From Tenrec ecaudatus (taxonomy: Eukaryota > Chordata > Mammalia > Afrosoricida > Tenrecidae), in the NCBI RefSeq assembly GCF_050624435.1, contig NC_134546.1, positions 42,177,501 through 42,241,500 on the forward strand: a DNA stretch of 64,000 nt. The letters are read 5' to 3'. Made by a program: the position numbers and the translations under genes. The notes beneath the pieces are model-generated. The model did not search any database and had not been told where the DNA came from. It saw nothing but the letters and a program-made list of their open reading frames with translations. Positions 12,091 to 23,400 of the stretch are shown in pieces; the first letter of the stretch is position 1, and each line of letters begins with the position of its first letter.

Positions 12091-13017
12091 TGACGGTACC
12101 CTCAAAAACTTGGAAATTTTTTCAAAGCTATGCATTTAATTTTTTTTAAATCAACAGTATTACATTCAAAGTACTCTCCATTACACTTAATACTTTTGTC
12201 AAATCTGCAATTCTGTTATTAGAATAATTTTTCAAACTCATCTGTTTGGATGGCTGACAGCACCTCCCTCATTTTGTTTATCACCTAATCTACATGGCCA
12301 AATTGCTGTCCTTTCATGGGCCTCTTCATTCGTGGAAACAAAAAGAAGTTGCATGGAGTGAGGCCAGGTGAGTAAAGTGAATGGGACAAAAGAGGCATGC
12401 TGGTTTGAACCAAAATCTGGTGCACTCAGAGGGCTGTATGAGTAGGTGCATTGTCATGGTGGCAAAACCAGTCCCCCATCTGCCACAAATCAGGCCTTTT
12501 TTTGTTGCCCATTTTATTCAATCTTTTCAGAGCCTCTTAAGAGAAAGCTTGAATAACAGTCTGACCTGGTGGAATGAACTCCAAGTACACTACGAGTTAA
12601 CATTTTCGTCTGTTTAGGGAAGCTGACGGACATCCACAATGAGATTTGTCATCAATTGACATTTCACAAATTTTGAAACAAGTTTCACCACACACTTGAG
12701 TTTTAACCATAGTACTGTCCTTGTAAGCTGTATTCAGCATCACAACAGTTTCTGAGGCATTTTTTCCTGAGTAAGAAACAAAATTTCACAGCCACATCTG
12801 TTCTCTCAAATTAGCCATTATAAAAAAAACAATCTTAGAGCAAAACAAATTTTACAAAAAAGTTCACAGTGACTAGAGAGAGTCTTCCCAGGCAACGGCA
12901 CTGGGTGCACTAACTTAGAGCAAATTACTCAATGTTCACCTAGCAAGAAAAAATGCAGTACTATGAAAGCTCTGCTCCACCCAGCACAATTCCATGTATT
13001 TGGGGGTACCCCTCTCA
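12091..13017 (-). mobile_element. mariner-family DNA transposon, degenerate
   Basis: A 927-bp Tc1/mariner element with TA on both sides (12089-12090 and 13018-13019). The inverted ends pair ggtaccctcaaaaacttgga with ggtacccccaaatacatgga. The minus strand holds broken transposase code: an N-terminal stretch near 12815-12640, and the signature CHHDNAPTHTA at about 12463-12433 carrying the second catalytic aspartate of a DD34D transposase. The third catalytic aspartate is replaced by asparagine (PCNFFLF, about 12335). Stops, frameshifts and a length below the usual ~1.3 kb show it is dead and internally deleted. It lies in the 3' UTR of the 10.4-19.9 kb L1, so it is younger than that L1. Confidence 0.88.
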
Positions 13018-16000
13018 TATGTTAAGTCCTTCTGGAGTAGCCCTTGGGATATTCCATGTTGCCCTCCAGGTCAGTGTCCAAAGTCATCATGGTTTTTAGT
13101 CCACCGCGTGTTTCACTAAGGGTTGGGTAGAAATATCTTTGCAATGTCTACCCAGGAACATAAAATCTGTTGCCTCCCTAGTTCCCTGCACTTATTGTTT
13201 AGCATCCCTTCCTGATGAGAGGTTACTTCTCCCTTGTCACCCACCATACTCACTACATAACTATCAGCTTCCCTCTGAAAGGTAGGTGCTCATCTCCCCT
13301 GGTCTTGGCTTGATTTTTTGGCTCTATAGAGTAATGGGCTAATACAATATTTATCCTTTTGTGATTGACTTACTTCACATAATGACCTCCAGGTCCTTCC
13401 ATGTCATGCGGTGTTTCATGCTTTGATCACTGTTTTTTAGGGATGCATAGTATTCCATTGTGTGTATGTACCATAGTTTCTTTATCCATTCTTCCACTGT
13501 TGGGCATTTGGACTGCTTCCAGATCCTTGCTATTGTGAACTGTGCTATGAACACGGGAGAGCATCCCTCCACTTGTGTTGTGTCTCTTGGATTTCAATTC
13601 TCAGTTGTTTTAAGTAGTTGTATGTATTTATAAGTTCCCCAACAGTGCATACGAGTACAAATCTATCCGTGTTCTCTCCAGCATTTGTTGTTTTCTGTTT
13701 TATTTGGGCTAGTATTGTAGATGTAAATTGGTATCTTATTGTGGTTTTAATTTGCAGCTCCCTGATGGAGAGTGATGGTGAGCATTTTTTCATGTGTTTG
13801 TTAGCCATTTGTACTTCATTTTTGGTAAACTGTTCGTGTATATTTTTCCATTTCCTATTTGGGTCTATTGTTTTTCTCTTATTCTATTGTAGAGTTGTGT
13901 ATATTTTGGTAATCGGTCCTTTGTTCAATGTGTCGTTGGTAATGTTTTTTCTCTCTCTGAGGGTTCTCATTTTACTGTACTGATAAAATATTTTATGTAC
14001 ATGTGTGATGAAATCTCAGCATGTCCCAATCTATTTTGTCTCCTGTTGTGTGTGTCTCCTCCATTACACTGGGTGGTCTATGTATGCCCTGCAATAGGGT
14101 CCTTAAATTTGTTCCAGCCTTCTCATTGATGATCCTGAGAGCTTCACATGAAGGTCTTTAATCCATCTTGTGTTCATTTTTGTGTTGGGGTAAAGGTAGG
14201 GGGCTTGTTTCATTCTTCTGCATATGGAAATCCAGTTTGTCCAGCATCATTGGATATTTCTAGGTCCTTTATCAAAGATTAGATGCCTGTAGGCTGATGC
14301 ATTTATGTCTGAGTTTTCTATAGCGATCCCTTGGTCTGCATATGTCTCATTGTACCAGTGCCAGGCAGGTCTGACTTCTGTGGCTGTGCAGTAGGATTTC
14401 AGGTCAGGCAGTGTTAGACCTCCTACTTGGTTTTCCTTTTTAAGAATCTTCTTGCTTATTCTGGGTCTTTTGCCTGCCCATATGAAATTGGTAATCAGTT
14501 CTGCCACTTCTTTAAATAATTTATTTGGGATTTGATTTGGAATGCAATGTTTCTGTAGATTGCATTAGGTAGTTTTGTCATTTGCACAATATTAAGTGTT
14601 TTTATCCACGAGCATGGGATATTCTTCCATGTATGTAGATCCTTTTTAGTTCCTTGTAGTAATGACCTGTAGTTTTCTCTGTATAGGTCTTTAGTTCCTT
14701 GAGTTAAGTCTATTCCTAGGTATTTCATCTTTTGTGTGGTTATTATAAATGGTATTCGTTTCTTCATGTCCTTGTTGTATCTCTCTTCACTGGCAAACAG
14801 GAATCCAATTGACTTCTGGTTATTTACCTTGTATCCTGCTACCTTACCCAACTCCTCGATTGTTTCCAGCAGGCTTTTTGTGCAGACTTTTGTGTTTTTT
14901 ATATATAGGATCATATCATCTGAAAGTAGCTAGAGTTTCACTCCTCTACCTACTTGTGTTCTTTTGATTTGTTTTTATTGTCTGATTCTAGCTAACACTT
15001 CCAGCACAGTGTTGGAGAAGAGGGGTGATAGAGGTCATCCTTGCCTGCTCCGTTTTCAGTAGGAATGTTTCTAGTTTTACCCCATTGAGCATCATGTTGG
15101 CAATTAGTTTTACACTGAGCACTATGTTGGCTATTGGTTTTACATTGAGCATATGTTGGCTATTGGTTTTACATTGAGCCTCATGTTGGCGATTGGTTTC
15201 TTGTATGTGGCTTTTGTTGTTTTGAGGAATCTTCCTTCGGTTTCTATTTTGCTGAGTGTTTTGAAGAGAAATGGGTGTTGAATATTGTCAAATGCCTTTT
15301 CTGCATCTATTGTGATATCGTCATGTGGTTCTTATTTCTTGTCTTATTTATGCAGTGGATTACATTGACTGTTTTCTAATACAGAGCCATCCCTGTATAC
15401 CTGCAATGGATCCCATTTGGTCTTGGTGATTTATTTTTTGGATATGTTGTTGATTCTACTGGCCAGGATTTTGTTAAGGAATTTAGCATCTATGTTCATG
15501 AGGGTATTGGTCTATAATTTTCAAACTTTGTGGATTTTTGCCTGGTTTGGGTATCAGTGTTAGGCTGGCTTCATTGAATAAATTTTAGAGTTTATTGTCA
15601 TTTTCTATGTTCTGGAGAGTTCATGTAGTGAATATTTTACAGAATTCCCCTATGAACACATTTTGTGCTTCTCTTGGTTGATAGTCTCCTAAGGACCTGC
15701 TCTATTTCTTCTTTTGTTATGGATCTGTTACATTTTTCATATTTGTCTGCATTAATTTGAGTGGGTTATGTGTTTCTAGTTATCTGCCCATTTCTTCAAG
15801 ATTGTCAAATTTGTTTGAGGACAATTTTTTGTAGTTGTGTATTATTGTCCTTTTATTTCATTTGAATCTGTTGTAATGTCACTGTTTTCCTCTCTTATTC
15901 TGGGTACTTGCATCTTTTCCCTTTTTCCCCTTTGTTCAGTTTGCAGGTAGTCTATTTTGTTAATCTTTAAAAAAAAAAACCAGCTTCTCTTCCTGTTGAT

Positions 16001-16249
16001 TTTTTTCCTTTTTGTTGTTATTGTTTTCCATGTTGTTTATTTCTACTTTGATCAGTATTTTTTTTCTATTCCTTTATTGAAAGCATTGTGTTCTTGTCCT
16101 TGTTCCAGCTTTTGGAGGTTTGTGTTAGGATGTTGATTTTTAGATTTCTCTTTTATCACGTGTGTGCTGATAGCTATAAATTGACTTATGATTACTGCTT
16201 TGACTGTGTTCCAAAGGTTTTGACATGAGTTATCATTCTCAGTTGTCAT

Positions 16250-16480
16250 GGGAAACTGAGAACTTGGAATAGAGTATATGTGGACAAATTCTCTGGAGGC
16301 AAACTCTGGTGGAGGAAGGCCTTCATACTTGTGAAGTTGGAGATGAATCCCAGTCACATTCCACACAATGCCCCCCGTAACAATGCCATTGTTAAGATGC
16401 TTCTTACAACCATGTTTCTGATGACTGCCTACAATATTCCTGAAGGTTGTCTGTGATCAAGATCAACCAGGCTTTATTGA
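16250..16480 (-). other. unidentified patch inside L1 ORF2
   Basis: L1 code stops at about 16250 (the NDNSCQNLW region upstream of the polymerase) and resumes at about 16480 in the middle of the endonuclease. The intervening ~230 bases are GC-richer. On the minus strand they give an open run that includes GIHLQLHKYEGLPPPEF and continues in frame into L1. I do not recognise it. It could be a divergent L1 segment, a gene-conversion patch or a processed pseudogene fragment. Confidence 0.45.
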
Positions 16481-16902
16481 TTGTGTTTTTGTGCTTTCTG
16501 GGTGTCTTTACTGAGTTTTTTTCTTGATGTTCTGGCTTTCCATGAGAGTGGTGTATTTAAGTCTCCTATTATTGTTGATGTGTCTATGTCCTTTTTCAAT
16601 TTGGTGAGGATTTGATTGGCATTCATTAGGTGCATGTGTGTTTATTATAGTTATGGGTTATCTCTTATTACATTGTTTGTCATAAGTCTATCTTCTCAGA
16701 GACTAATATTGCTACCCCTGCTCTCTGTTGGTTGCTGTTTGTTTGGTATACTTTAGCCCAGCCTCTTATTTTTAATCTGGCCGAGTCTTTGTTTTTGAAT
16801 TATGTTTCTTGTAGGCACCATATTGATGGGTTTTGTTACCCATTCTGCTACTTGCAGCATCTTTACTGATGCATTTAGTCCATTAACATTCAGGGAAATT
16901 AT

Positions 16903-16910
<8 letters not shown>

Positions 16911-16938
<28 letters not shown>
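16911..16938. repeat. (TG)n microsatellite
   Basis: About 14 TG units inside the L1, next to a short TA run. Confidence 0.95.
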
Positions 16939-16941
<3 letters not shown>

Positions 16942-16999
16942 ATGTATTTGCTACTATCATTTTGGTTTCTATACGTGTGTGTGTGTTTATATGTGTGTT

Positions 17000-17750
17000 G
17001 CATTAGCTTCTTAGTTCTTCCTGTGTTGTTTCTTTGCTTTGGGTGTAGTTCTCTGTGTGTTGGTTTTTGTGAGGAATCATCTTGGTTTTTGGTTTCAGGT
17101 TTGTGTGTTGTTGCAGTTCATATTTTGGTCTCAGTACTTCATTGAGTAGTTTTTTTTTAATGGTGGTCTTGTTTTGTGAATTTAGTATTTCCTTGTCTTG
17201 GTACGTATTTATTTCATCATCATATTTGATTGATTGAATCCTGTTGTTGGACACAGGATTCCAGGTTGACAATTTTTCCTCCAATATTCTGTATGTGTCA
17301 CTCCTATTCTTTTTGGCTTCCAGGTTTCTGCTGAGAAATCCAGGGTTATTCTAATTGTTAACCATTTGTGTATAATTGATATTTTTCCAGCTGCTTTTAT
17401 AATTTTCCCAGGTTATTGATGTTAGACCTGACTACCAGATGACAGGGAGTTTTCCTCTAAGGATATCTCATGGCTAGGCTTCTTTTGTCTTCCTGAATAA
17501 TTATCTTTTCTGCCTTTAGACATTGAGGAAAGCTTTCCTGCCAGAACTCTTGGACTATTTTAGTGTGTAGATTTTTTTTTGCTTCTTCCTCTTCTGAGGT
17601 CCCTATAAGACAAAGTTTGTTCCTCTTCATTGTGCCCCACATAGTTCTCAAGCTTTTCTTGGTCTCTTTGCATTTTTTTGTTATTTGTTCTTTGAGGTTA
17701 GAATCTATAGATTTGTCTTCTAGCTCACTAATCCAGGTCTCCATGTAGTC
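17000..17750 (-). pseudogene. L1 ORF1 remnant
   Basis: The minus-strand open stretch 17457-17744 reads like the ORF1 coiled-coil to RNA-binding transition: WISELEDKSIDSNLKE, then TMKRNKLCLIGTSEEEE, then IVQEFWQESFP, a spacing typical of L1 ORF1p. 17003-17284 encodes a C-terminal-side remnant. ORF1p is an RNA-binding chaperone that coats L1 RNA. The two parts are separated by stops, and the usual N-terminal part is not clearly seen. Confidence 0.7.
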
Positions 17751-17860
17751 TGTTTCTCTGTTATTTTATCGTCTCATGCTGTTCCTTTGTCGTGTTGTTT
17801 AATTCTGCGACTGTAGTTTTTATTTATGTGTTTCTGTTTGCAGTTTCTCTAAAGAAGTTA

Positions 17861-18273
17861 TGTTAGGTAGTTTAGCTTAGGTACTGGGGCATCCATTATG
17901 CATGCTCAGAGGTTTGAGCCACTGCCCATGAAGGAGTGGTACACTGTGCATGCTCAGTGGCTCAGGTTTCTAGCCAGGAAAAGGAGGTACATCTGGGTGG
18001 GTGCTGCACCTGGATTGGCCCACCTAGGCCAGATAAATTCAATTCAGCCAATGAGATTGACCAGGGTCATCTGCCACACCTACCTGCGGAATAATTGAAA
18101 AGGCAGGAGCCCAGAGCCGACCTCCTGACTTTCTGAGCAGCTTCTAGGGAGCTTCCAGGGTGGGTGTCTGCGTAAACCTGAAACTTCTTGCATCACAAAC
18201 CAGGCTTCAGCGTGAATTCTTTCTTGCGCAGAGCCAAGGACTGAGGTATGTCTATCGCCAGAGAGATATAACA
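17861..18273 (+). mobile_element. solo LTR with 4-bp target duplication
   Basis: A 413-bp block beginning TGTTAGGTAG and ending GATATAACA, so the ends form TGTTA/TAACA inverted repeats. GTTA flanks it exactly (17857-17860 and 18274-18277). A 4-bp duplication is typical of class I (gammaretrovirus-like) elements. A CCAAT box lies in gccaatgagattgacc at about 18045, and a weak TATA-like taattgaaaagg at about 18090. It carries no viral genes and splits the 5' region of the L1. Confidence 0.82.
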
Positions 18274-18634
18274 GTTACTACCTTTTCTATGGTTTCACTT
18301 TTTCTCCAAGACTCTTCTTTCCACTGTTGCATGGGTTCAATCATCATTCTTTAAAATTCCTTTTGAGTAAATCCTGTTTCATTTCAGGCATTACATTTAA
18401 GTCAGTTATTTGCTTCTGCTTCTCTTGTTTTTTGTGTGTGCACCAATATCCTTTGTTGTTGTTTGATGTCTTGGAATCGCTTTTAGGGGATTGTTAGTTA
18501 GGTGGTGGTATTTAGGAGTGGTTGACTCTGTTAGGCGGTGCAGTCGAGGGGTGATGGGGAGTTTGTATTAAGTATATGGGGGGAAATGTTAGATTATGTG
18601 TAAGGAAGTGATCTGAAAGTGGGGGAGGAAGTGT

Positions 18635-18637
<3 letters not shown>

Positions 18638-18670
<33 letters not shown>
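18638..18670. repeat. (GT)n microsatellite
   Basis: About 16 GT units in the presumed L1 5' region. Confidence 0.95.
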
Positions 18671-18677
<7 letters not shown>

Positions 18678-19920
18678 CAGTAAGTAATATAAAGTATTGG
18701 TAGGAAGGGGGACTGGGTCTCCAAAATGCCTGGTTTACACTGATGGAGGAATGGGTGCTAGTATTGAATGCAAAAGCAGTTTCTCAAATAGAGATAATAG
18801 TGTCAGCCATTGGTTTTATGAGGATGGGATGGTAAGAAAAGGTTTGACGAGAAGGTGAAACTGAAAGACATGTAATAGTGTTATGAAGTAAAACTTTAGA
18901 TATTTAGATTAAATGAGGGAAAATTTAAGGGAGAACAAGAGACAGAAGATTTACAAAGAGTATAGGAAAAATAATACTAGAGTAATACACAGGCGAGGTG
19001 CTAGTGTATGCTTGTTTGCGCTCTAAGCTTTGCCAGGCACTTAGTCTCTGTTGTGGGTGCTAACTAATGGGTAGGTGGTGTGTTCGGGGATAGAAAATAA
19101 ACCAGTTAAATTGGAAGGAAAAAAGTAAAGTAGTATACATACGTATTTCCACCTTGTCCTGATGTAGACTCCTTGCCTGTGCTTGTACAACCTACTCTGC
19201 CAGCCAAGCTTGCTGCGGCTTCTCCTAGTTTTGGTATGCTAATAGTTTGTTAATGAATCAGGTGTATGCAATCCAGGGACCTTAACAAGTAAAAAGATAA
19301 GGAATCCCCATAGTGCTCCTTCTGGTGTTTTGGGAAGGAGGGTAGGGAGCTCTGCTGAGTTGTACCTCAGGGAACAGGGATTAGCTTTGCTAAGTGAGGC
19401 TGGATCTTCCTGGACTGTTTCCCACTTGGGCTTGCTTTCAGCTGACCTGCTGACTCACCCCACCTGGTTCAGTAGGGTGTGAGATCCACTATTGGGAAGC
19501 CCTGGCTGTAGGGTTTCCACTGGGAGGGTCTTCTGTTCTGGGCTGGAAGCCAAAGAAATTTATATAGATAGAGAGTGATATTTTGCTCCAGTCTCGGTCT
19601 GGTCCCTTAGAATTTTGCAGCTCCTCCCCTGCAGCTGCTCCTGGATTTTCAGACCCAGGAATCTCTCCTCAGGTGGCCTCAGAGTGTCTGGGGAGAAGAC
19701 CAAGGGGATTCTCATTGACTGATGTTGCTGCTCTATTTTAGTAAATTTGTATATAGTTATCCTTATGTTGAATATCTGGGGGTCTGAAATTGATATCCCA
19801 TTCACTAGGTCCTTTGCACTGTTTTCTGCAGAGTCCCTGCCATGTATGCTACTTGTCACCCTCCTCCTCTGCTGCCACTCTCTCTCCTCTCAGCTGCCAT
19901 CAATGAATCCTTAAACTCAG

Positions 19921-20570
19921 GTGCATAAGGTCATGGTGAGGTCATGTCAGAATTGGTGAGGAAGGTTGGAAGTGCGGGCATGTCTGACTTCATCCTCAAA
20001 GAAATCAACCTTGGACTTTGCTGAGATGGACTTTGACTTCCCTCCCATCTCAGGAGAAGGTCAGATGTCACTCCCACATAAGTTCATTTCTTGTCTTTAT
20101 ACAGAGTGGGAGTAAGGAACATTTCGGACATTAAGTCAAACGAATGAGACCTGACCTTAAGGGATCTTTCCTTGCAGAAGGAGCTGACCCGTTGCTGCTC
20201 TACCCATTGCCTAAATCTTGGCTCTTCCCTTTGCCCCATCTCTTGCCCTCATTGCTGCTTCCTGAGGGAGCCTTCCTACATATTCTTGCTCTGCTTTACC
20301 CTGTAAATTTCTAGGCCCCAGATTACATTCCTTCCCATTCATTTCCTGTGAGTTCCCCCAGTCCCACCCCCCACCCCCATGTAGCTTAGAACTTATCCGT
20401 ATTTGTCTGCTTTCATGTAAAGTGGTTTAAAACAGATGGTCCACAGTTAAAATGCCTGGTGGGTGTTTATGTGGGTTCATTCCTTACATTTGTGCACCAG
20501 CTTGACCCATGCTCTGTAGACCGGGGGAATAGCTGGGCTATTTAGGCAGAAAAACGGAATATAAATCAGT
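19921..20570. other. single-copy DNA, no feature recognised
   Basis: A moderately GC-rich stretch without a recognisable exon or repeat; it contains a C-rich run near 20370. Confidence 0.4.
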
Positions 20571-20574
20571 TTTT

Positions 20575-20770
20575 GGTGTCTTTGAGTGAGCTACTCAAAC
20601 TTCATAAATCTTAATTTTCTCCCTTGTAGAATTATGATGATGATACCTGTGCTACCTAAATCATAAGTTTGTTGTTTGAATATTTAATAAAGTGATGCCT
20701 GTAAGCTCTTTCACTGAGTCGATGCAATATTAAAAATGTAATAGGTGTTAATTGTTGTAACAATAGCTAC
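20575..20770 (+). repeat. MIR SINE
   Basis: Block order matches the old mammalian MIR: a cttaattttctcccttgtag stretch (splice-like 'cctcatctgtaaaatgg' region), then gatgatgatacctgtgctacc, then aataaagtgatgcctgtaag and a 3' part like ...aataggtgttaattgtt. It is diverged, as expected for this ancient family. Confidence 0.72.
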
Positions 20771-21845
20771 CTGTTACTAAAAAAATCAATGGTCAATAAA
20801 CTTTGGGCAAAGTCAACAGGGAAGATTACCAAACGACCCCAGATAAAAATGCAAGAAAAACAAAGAATATAAGAAAACTATCCTTTATGGGTGGTGTTAT
20901 ACCTTTAAATCAAATGCATTACCGACTTTATTCTCAAAACCACTTTCTCTGTGGTGAAGGGCCATATGGTATTCTCCAAAGGAGACTAAGGAGTCATTTT
21001 AGAAGCCCCTGGCTCCGTCAAAGGACAGGAACCTCAGTCTCGGTCCTTTTGGCTGGTTGTGCAGGGGTGAGATTCTGGATATGTGAGATCTGCCACCTCT
21101 CAATGCCCAAACACAAAGCACAACTATAGCACGCAGTGTGGAAATTAAGCATGCTATGCTATGTCCGTTCTAGGCACATTAGTCGAGATTGAAAATGGTT
21201 TCCCACTTAGGCATTTTCAATGGATGATAAATAAGGTTAATGGATTGTGACTGAACTACTTACTCCTGCCCTCTTAAATCTTCCAGGAAGCTTTTAAAAC
21301 CGGTAAATACATATCCTTCGTGATGGTTTTTGCTCTAATTCAATTTTGAGCTCCTTAGGACTACGCAAAATGCAAGGAGCAGCTCGCAGAAACATCAGAG
21401 AGCAATCCTTAAGAGCAGAAGAAGAAGAAGAAGTAAAAGAAGAGAACACTTTAAATCACTTTACTTCCCAGAGTCTTTTGAAGTCCTACACATTAGCATT
21501 GGCCAGGTGTTAATCTCCTTTTAAGAACAGAATCCAAGGCCAGTGTTTTATTTTGTACGTTTATCTCAGGAAAGATTTGGAGTGCTCAGAACTGTTCCCT
21601 AGACCGACTATTAAGAGGGACTTGGGGTCATGCTGCCTACGTTACCACACCGAGCCAGGCACCCTAAGAGGATCAAATGACCCTAAGTCAAAGAAGGGAA
21701 GTGACACAGTAACTCAGACTGAAGCAACTGTGTGGAGTGGCCTCCTTCTCTTTCACCAGTGCCTCACAGGAAAAGGCTTGTGATGTAAATTTTAACAGCC
21801 AACGCACACTGCAAATCAACTCTAGTGCCCTCTAGCGATACAACA
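20771..21845. other. single-copy DNA with a short GAA repeat
   Basis: No exon recognised. A (GAA)n-like run lies at 21418-21435. The open frame at 20803-21129 has no family resemblance I can see. Confidence 0.4.
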
Positions 21846-22035
21846 GGAGCCCTGGTGGCATAGCAGGTTACACAGGTCAGCAGTTTGAAACCACTAGCTG
21901 TTCCTTGCGAGAAAGATGAGGCTTTTTACTTCTGTAGAGAGTTACAGTGTAGGAAACCGATAGGGGCGGTTTTAGTCTGTTTTAAAAGGTCAGTATAAGT
22001 CAGAATTGAATTAAAGAAGTGAGTTTGGTTTGAGT
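21846..22035 (+). mobile_element. afrotherian-type tRNA-derived SINE
   Basis: Nearly full length. It begins ggagccctggtggcatagc, followed by a tRNA-like B-box region (gcagtttgaaaccactagct), then agaaagatgaggctttttac and the tail gtcagtataagtcagaattga, ending tttggttt. The tail matches RTE 3' ends in this window, consistent with mobilisation by RTE. Confidence 0.85.
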
Positions 22036-22785
22036 GATATGAAGTTATAAAACAACAGTAATATATTGCAGATAAGAAGCCATGTCTTCTCAGAGAAACG
22101 GACATCAGGAACAAAGCAGCAATATTCTCAAAGAGCTGGTAAGCCAAGGCTGAGGATTAGGACACATAGTGGGTATTCAGAGAGTAGGCACAATTCAAGC
22201 AGGAACCAGATAACTTTATCTTCTCCAAAGTATCTAAATCACATCATCCTAGAAAGGAAAAAGGAAGCGAACTTTCCTTTTTCCATTCACATCCTGAGAT
22301 AGTTAGAAATTGTGGAGGAAGACTGAGATAGTTATTCTGTGGGAAATGTGTTAGAATCTGGGCAATTTGAATTCAAGACTTGATGCATCATTGACTAGCT
22401 AGATGATTTGTTTTTTAAATATTTAATTACTTTGAAAAGAGGCATGAAAGACATTTCTTATAGGATAGTTTTGTATATTAAGTGAGAGAGAAATATTAAA
22501 TGACATTTTATGACAAAATTTGATATAAATTTTAATTATCCAGTTAGACCTGTCAATGGTTTTATCCTTATTAAGACATGGAGCCCACTTCCAAAAGCCT
22601 TAAGCTAATATAACTTCTGATTCCTAGTGGAATGGCTAAGTAAGTTCACCTAACTCGTGGTGGTGTCTTAGTTCTATATGGCCTTTGTATTGTTAAGGAA
22701 TGTGGGCTCTTGTTTTATAAAGAGAAAGACTTCCTTTTGGAAGACTTAGTGGATCATAAGAGCATTTTATTTAGAATGTCTGAGA
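22036..22785. other. AT-rich DNA, possible MIR scrap
   Basis: 22340-22400 weakly resembles the MIR core (gaattcaagacttgatgc...gactagctagatgatttg). Nothing else is recognised. Confidence 0.35.
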
Positions 22786-22980
22786 TAAGGTTTATTGTGC
22801 CAACCTGGCCGATAAACATGTGGGGTTAATTGAAGGGCAGAAAGATAAATGGCTCAGTGAGCCTTGCCTTTCTAGTTCTTGGGTCTCTTGCTTCTGATGG
22901 TCAGACCAGGATGCAGATGCCTTAGCAAAAATCTCATAAGGGAGCATGACTGGGCTCTGTATATCTTGTCTCACAAATAT
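22786..22980 (+). repeat. fragment of the ~500-bp TG...CA repeat
   Basis: The start of the repeat family (tttattgtgccaacctggcc...gggttaattgaagggcag) matches the first ~190 bases of the copy at 28541. It is cut where an L1 tail begins. Confidence 0.7.
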
Positions 22981-22995
22981 TTATTAAGCATGTTT

Positions 22996-23400
22996 TAAAA
23001 CAGTTTTATTGGTACTTCATCCATATATCATACAATTCAATAGTTCAGTCATATCAAGAAGAGTTGTACAAGCATGACCACAATTAATTTTTGAACTTTT
23101 AACATTTTTAAGAGTGCCAGTGTGCACAAGATTCTGGGGGACTACCATGGGCCTGGGACTAGCTAGGTGTTCTGGGAAATGTGGCCCCAAAATGTTGTCA
23201 TGGGCTCTGCACATGCTTTTTCCAGATCTATACCTTCACCCCCAGACCATGTCTCATTTTCCCCCTGAGATGTTTCATGCACATAATTTTTTGTGGAATC
23301 AGTGGCAGAAGTCTATCCTTTTTAACTGCTTCCAGTTTATATGGGGCATAGTGAATCGTCACTCTGCATATATGAGTAGAAATCTTTCCTAATCCATGCT
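22996..23400 (-). mobile_element. older L1 family 3' end, reverse strand
   Basis: It starts with the reversed tail aaaacagttttattggtact and tcaatagttcagtcatatca, the same 3' end type as the long L1 at 10419. Further 3' UTR follows: agattctgggggactaccat, then ttgtcatgggctctgcacat. Confidence 0.75.

Larger units (their letters stand above)
13300..16960 (-). pseudogene. L1 ORF2 remnant (endonuclease-reverse transcriptase)
   Basis: Broken ORF2 of the surrounding L1. From the C-terminus upward: 13375-13572 encodes the conserved C-terminal IKKLWYIHTMEYYASLK block; 14247-14507 and 14495-14914 hold the region after the polymerase core; the catalytic block appears as SDDMILYIKN near 14915, where active L1 copies have FADD. 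15200-16240 covers the fingers and palm and the linker, and 16480-16960 encodes part of the apurinic-like endonuclease. A patch at 16250-16480 does not read as L1 and replaces the endonuclease C-terminus. ORF2 normally makes one ~1,275-residue protein; here it is split by many stops. Confidence 0.8.
10419..19908 (-). mobile_element. near full-length L1 LINE, reverse strand, with nested insertions
   Basis: Read on the minus strand, it has a probable 5' UTR (about 19900 to 17760), ORF1 remnant (17750-17000), ORF2 remnant (about 16960-13300) and a long 3' UTR ending at about 10419 (reverse of ...aataaaactg). The 5' UTR is GC-richer near 19000-19900 and ends in a purine-rich gaggagagagagtggcagc-like start. 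A mariner (12091-13017) and a solo LTR (17861-18273) sit inside it. Without them it is about 8.15 kb, long for a mammalian L1, mainly because of the ~2-kb 3' UTR. Candidate flanking duplication ccttaaac at 10407-10414 and 19909-19916, though this could be chance. Many frameshifts and stops make it inactive. Confidence 0.8.

Noticed and set aside
16802-17145. Cysteine/valine-rich 'CVCVCV' open frames
   Set aside because: Translation of a TG microsatellite within an antisense L1.
10407-19916. ccttaaac as L1 target duplication
   Set aside because: Kept only as a candidate: 8 bases, and on the left side it merges with the L1's own terminal sequence, so chance is possible.
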